NCBI GenBank assembly: GCA_944391275.1
Contig: CALXSZ010000130.1
Coordinates: 1 to 8,443 of the forward strand
Origin: an uncultured Syntrophomonadaceae bacterium
Lineage (GTDB): Bacteria > Bacillota > Syntrophomonadia > Syntrophomonadales > Syntrophomonadaceae
Length of the DNA stretch: 8,443 nucleotides
Reading direction: 5' to 3'
The position numbers and the translations under genes are program-made. Below, piece after piece: positions 5,472 to 8,443 of this stretch. How positions within the stretch are numbered: the first letter of the stretch is position 1; the number at the start of each line of letters is the position of its first letter. The notes under the pieces are model-generated. The model had not been told where the DNA came from. It did no database searches and saw nothing but the letters and a program-made list of their open reading frames with translations.

Positions 5472-6641
5472 ATGAGAAAAAATATATTTCATTTTTTTCG
5501 AAATTTGATGGCCGTGATCGGGACATTTGTAGTTATTTTAGGAGTCTACTTTTTTTCAACCAATGCATCCAGTGTTGAAACGTTGTTGCGTTCGATCGTT
5601 CTCATTGAATCCCAGTCCTTGTACCGTGAAAATGTAGATAGCGGAGCCATGGTGCTGGGGGCGACGGAAGGGATTGTCGGTTCGTTAAATGATCCTTATT
5701 CGTATTATTTAACCCCAAAACAATGGCAGGAACAACAGGAAAAACTGAATGCGGAATTTGCTGGAATTGGCGTTTATATGGGCGTTTTAGAAGACGGTTC
5801 GATTGTTTTGATGGCGCCCATTCCCAACACGCCAGCAGAGCAAGCTGGTCTGCAAAGCGGCGATATCTTGCTCGCTGTCGATGGAACGTCGGTCAGCGAG
5901 ATGACGTTGGATGAGGTGAACACGCTTGTGCGAGGGGAAGCGGGTACGCAGGTATCTTTGAGCATTCACCGGGAGGGAGAAGATTCTATAAGAGATTTTA
6001 CGATTACGCGCGCCATCATTGAGGTGCCGTCGGTTTATAGCGAAATGGTTGACGAAGAAGCGGGAATCGGATATATCTATTTGAGCACTTTCCATAGTAA
6101 GTCGCCAGAGGAAATCCAAACGGCAACCGAAGAATTGCAGGCAATGGGAGCAAAAAGTTTGGTGTTGGATTTGAGAGACAATGGAGGGGGCGACTATAAT
6201 GCGGCGTTAAAGATTGCCGACTATTTTTTAGATGATAAAGATATTGTACAGATCGCAGGCGCGCACGGCGTCCTATATATTGAACATTCCAACTCCGGGG
6301 CCAATCCCATTCCCTTGGTTTTGTTGGTCAATGGGAATACCGCAAGCGCCTCCGAAGTGCTGGCGTCTGCTTTGCGGGATAATCAGCGCGCGCAGCTCAT
6401 TGGGCAAACAACGTATGGAAAGGGAATTATTCAGGTGCTGTTTCCTTTAAATGACGGCGGAGCGCTCAAACTGACGACCAATCAGTATTTGAATTTGCAG
6501 GGGGAAGCTATCCATGAGGTGGGTCTTGTTCCGGATGAAACCGTTGAAGAATCCGAGGATCTACTTCAAGATCTTCCTTTGGAACGGGCGATTGAAATTT
6601 TAAAAGAAACTTCAGCCGGAGACATATCCGTTGGGGAATAA
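5472..6641 (+). CDS. ctpA: Carboxy-terminal processing protease (S41 family, CtpA type)
   Basis: This 389-residue protein is a membrane-anchored serine protease acting outside the cytoplasmic membrane. It has an N-terminal hydrophobic anchor (about residues 12-30), a helical segment with the YSYYLTPKQW motif (about 76-85), a PDZ domain (about 97-167, with GIGVYMGV and GLQSGDILLAVDG) that recognises substrate C-termini, and the S41 catalytic domain (about 185-355). The catalytic dyad is Ser292 in NTASASEVLA and Lys317 in TYGKG, 25 residues apart as in characterised members. An in-frame TGA at 5469-5471 fixes the start, and AGGTGA (5462-5467) is the binding site. It lies downstream of an M23 hydrolase; family members elsewhere process or degrade murein hydrolases, so the same role is a reasonable inference here. 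uvrB follows by 12 bases. Confidence 0.95.
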   Translation: MRKNIFHFFRNLMAVIGTFVVILGVYFFSTNASSVETLLRSIVLIESQSLYRENVDSGAMVLGATEGIVGSLNDPYSYYLTPKQWQEQQEKLNAEFAGIGVYMGVLEDGSIVLMAPIPNTPAEQAGLQSGDILLAVDGTSVSEMTLDEVNTLVRGEAGTQVSLSIHREGEDSIRDFTITRAIIEVPSVYSEMVDEEAGIGYIYLSTFHSKSPEEIQTATEELQAMGAKSLVLDLRDNGGGDYNAALKIADYFLDDKDIVQIAGAHGVLYIEHSNSGANPIPLVLLVNGNTASASEVLASALRDNQRAQLIGQTTYGKGIIQVLFPLNDGGALKLTTNQYLNLQGEAIHEVGLVPDETVEESEDLLQDLPLERAIEILKETSAGDISVGE

Positions 6642-6653
6642 GAGGTGAATAAA

Positions 6654-8443
6654 ATGGAGTTTCAGCTTCATTCGGAATTTGCTCCGACCGGAGATCAACC
6701 TCAGGCAATCAAGAATTTAGTAGAAGGGATAAAAAACGGCGCGCGGGAACAGACCCTTTTAGGCGTAACCGGTTCCGGTAAAACGTTTACCATGGCCAAA
6801 GTTATTGAAGCCCTACAGCGTCCCACACTGGTTATGGCGCCCAATAAAACGTTGGCCGGACAACTCTATAACGAATTTCGAACGTTTTTTCCGGAGAACG
6901 CAGTGGAATATTTTGTCTCCTATTATGATTATTACCAGCCGGAAGCGTATGTTCCACAGACCGATACCTATATCGAGAAAGATTCCGCTATTAACGATGA
7001 AATTGATAAATTACGGCATTCCGCCACGGCTTCAGTATTGGAACGGCGGGACGTGATTGTTGTAGCGAGCGTATCCTGCATTTATGGATTAGGAGCGCCG
7101 CAGGATTACTATGAAATGGCGGTGTCGTTGCGACCCGGAATGGCAATCGCTCGGGATGATCTATTGAAAAAGTTAGTGGAAAGTCAATATGTGCGGAACG
7201 AAACGGATTTTTCACGAGGAACTTTTCGGGTTCGAGGCGATTTGGTTGAAATTTTCCCGGCTTCATCAGGGGAAAAGGCCATTCGGATCGAATTTTTTTT
7301 CGATGAAATTTATCGCATTGTTGAATTCCATCCTTTAACGGGCGAAGTCTATGGGCGGCGGATGCATGCGATGATTTTCCCCGCGTCGCACTTTGTCACC
7401 AGCCGTGAACAAATGATGAAGTCGGCCGAGGAAATCGAACAGGAATTGCAGGAACAACTGGCTTATTTTAAAGAGGAAGGCATGCTTTTAGAAGCGCAAC
7501 GCATCGAGCAGCGTACCCGTTTCGATTTGGAAATGATCCGAGAGATCGGTTATTGTAAAGGCGTTGAAAACTATTCGCGTTATTTGACGGGACGAAAAAA
7601 AGGCGAACCGCCCTACACCCTAATTGATTTTTTCCCAAAAGATTTTTTGTTATTTATGGATGAATCCCATGTATCGCTTCCGCAAGTTCGCGGGATGTTT
7701 GCCGGGGATCGGGCGCGCAAACAAAATTTAGTCCAATATGGGTTCCGATTGCCTTCGGCTTTGGATAATCGGCCGCTTACCTTTGAGGAATTCCAGTCTC
7801 GGATTCATCAGGCCATATATGTCAGCGCTACGCCCGCTGAATATGAATTGGCGCATAGTACGCAGGTTGTTGAACAGATTATTCGACCCACGGGTCTTCT
7901 GGATCCGATGATTGAAGTGCGTCCTACCCAAAATCAAATGGACGATTTAATGGAGGAAATCCGTCAGGTCGTGGCGGACTCTTGCCGAGTGTTAGTCACG
8001 ACGTTAACGAAGCGGATGGCGGAAGATCTGTGCAGCTATCTGGAAGAAGCGGGGTTTGCTGTACGCTACATGCATTCGGATATTGACGCATTGGAAAGAA
8101 TGGAGATTTTACGGGGACTCCGTGCGGGCGAATTTGATATTTTGGTGGGGATCAATCTGCTGCGGGAAGGCTTGGACTTACCGGAGGTTTCGCTCGTTGC
8201 CATTTTGGATGCGGATAAAGAAGGGTTTTTGCGTTCGGAACGTTCGTTGATCCAAACGATTGGACGAGCGGCAAGAAATGATAAAGGACGGGTCCTCATG
8301 TATGCGGATCATGTAACGCCGTCTATGGCCCATGCGATTCAAGAAACAGAGCGACGTCGTCATTTGCAGACGGCTTATAACAAAGAACATCACATTCAAC
8401 CGAAAACCATTCAAAAAGCCGTTCAAGCTTCGATTGAAGCAAC
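6654..8443 (+). CDS. uvrB: UvrB, excinuclease ABC subunit B (partial, C-terminus beyond window)
   Basis: UvrB is the damage-verifying helicase-like subunit of nucleotide excision repair; it is loaded by UvrA and recruits UvrC. The reading frame is open from ATG 6654 to the window end, 596 codons plus two bases of an expected total near 660. Motifs seen: PTGDQPQAI (11-19), Walker A GVTGSGKT (37-44), the beta-hairpin YYDYYQPEAYVP (90-101) that inserts between DNA strands, Walker B DESH (336-339), YGFRLPSALDNRP (near 363-375), SATP (motif III region), and motif VI QTIGRAARN (534-542). The missing end would hold the UvrC/UvrA-binding UVR motif. AGAGGTGA (6641-6648) is the binding site and overlaps the ctpA stop. 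One oddity is FFFDEI (214-219), where the family usually has FFGDEI. uvrA is commonly next but is not visible. Confidence 0.97.
   Translation, partial: MEFQLHSEFAPTGDQPQAIKNLVEGIKNGAREQTLLGVTGSGKTFTMAKVIEALQRPTLVMAPNKTLAGQLYNEFRTFFPENAVEYFVSYYDYYQPEAYVPQTDTYIEKDSAINDEIDKLRHSATASVLERRDVIVVASVSCIYGLGAPQDYYEMAVSLRPGMAIARDDLLKKLVESQYVRNETDFSRGTFRVRGDLVEIFPASSGEKAIRIEFFFDEIYRIVEFHPLTGEVYGRRMHAMIFPASHFVTSREQMMKSAEEIEQELQEQLAYFKEEGMLLEAQRIEQRTRFDLEMIREIGYCKGVENYSRYLTGRKKGEPPYTLIDFFPKDFLLFMDESHVSLPQVRGMFAGDRARKQNLVQYGFRLPSALDNRPLTFEEFQSRIHQAIYVSATPAEYELAHSTQVVEQIIRPTGLLDPMIEVRPTQNQMDDLMEEIRQVVADSCRVLVTTLTKRMAEDLCSYLEEAGFAVRYMHSDIDALERMEILRGLRAGEFDILVGINLLREGLDLPEVSLVAILDADKEGFLRSERSLIQTIGRAARNDKGRVLMYADHVTPSMAHAIQETERRRHLQTAYNKEHHIQPKTIQKAVQASIEA

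Overview
The window looks like ordinary core chromosome from a low- to moderate-GC Gram-positive-type bacterium (Bacillota, probably Clostridia or a related class). Evidence: strong purine-rich ribosome binding sites before most genes, AT-rich intergenic DNA, a transketolase split into two genes, and the order ftsE - ftsX - M23 murein hydrolase - ctpA - uvrB, which is typical of that phylum. The genus cannot be fixed from the sequence. All convincing genes are on the + strand. I see no tRNA, rRNA, CRISPR array, insertion sequence or phage gene.

Layout. (1) 1-96 is the tail of an unidentified membrane protein, closed by a hairpin terminator at 111-144. (2) 145-431 is AT-rich DNA without a gene. 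It holds a PerR-box-like inverted repeat and a weak promoter candidate. (3) 432-2206 carries the two transketolase subunit genes, 17 bases apart. (4) 2254-5019 carries ftsE, ftsX (ATGA overlap) and a secreted coiled-coil M23 peptidase. Only 47 bases, without a terminator, separate this block from transketolase, so 432-5019 may be one transcript. A strong hairpin terminator follows at 5045-5098. (5) 5099-5471 is a second non-coding stretch. It holds a perfect 13-base tandem duplication, a short coding-like remnant, an AT-rich hairpin, a promoter candidate, and three 16-base tandem repeats just before the next gene. (6) 5472-6641 is a carboxy-terminal processing protease (CtpA, S41) and 6654-8443 is uvrB, cut by the window end. 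These two are 12 bases apart and probably co-transcribed.

How the genes fit together. FtsE (ATPase) and FtsX (membrane subunit) form the divisome complex that transmits ATP hydrolysis across the membrane to a coiled-coil peptidoglycan hydrolase. The adjacent M23 protein has the expected form of that partner: a cleavable export signal, a long coiled coil, and an M23 domain with all metal ligands and the catalytic His present. CtpA is an extracytoplasmic serine protease of a family known in other bacteria to degrade or process murein hydrolases, so it is a plausible regulator of the same system. UvrB (nucleotide excision repair) and transketolase (pentose phosphate pathway) have no evident functional link to division.

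No clearly undescribed system was found. The observations most worth following are the two short tandem repeats flanking the leader of ctpA-uvrB, the PerR-like palindrome upstream of transketolase, and the catalytically intact hydrolase wired to FtsEX.
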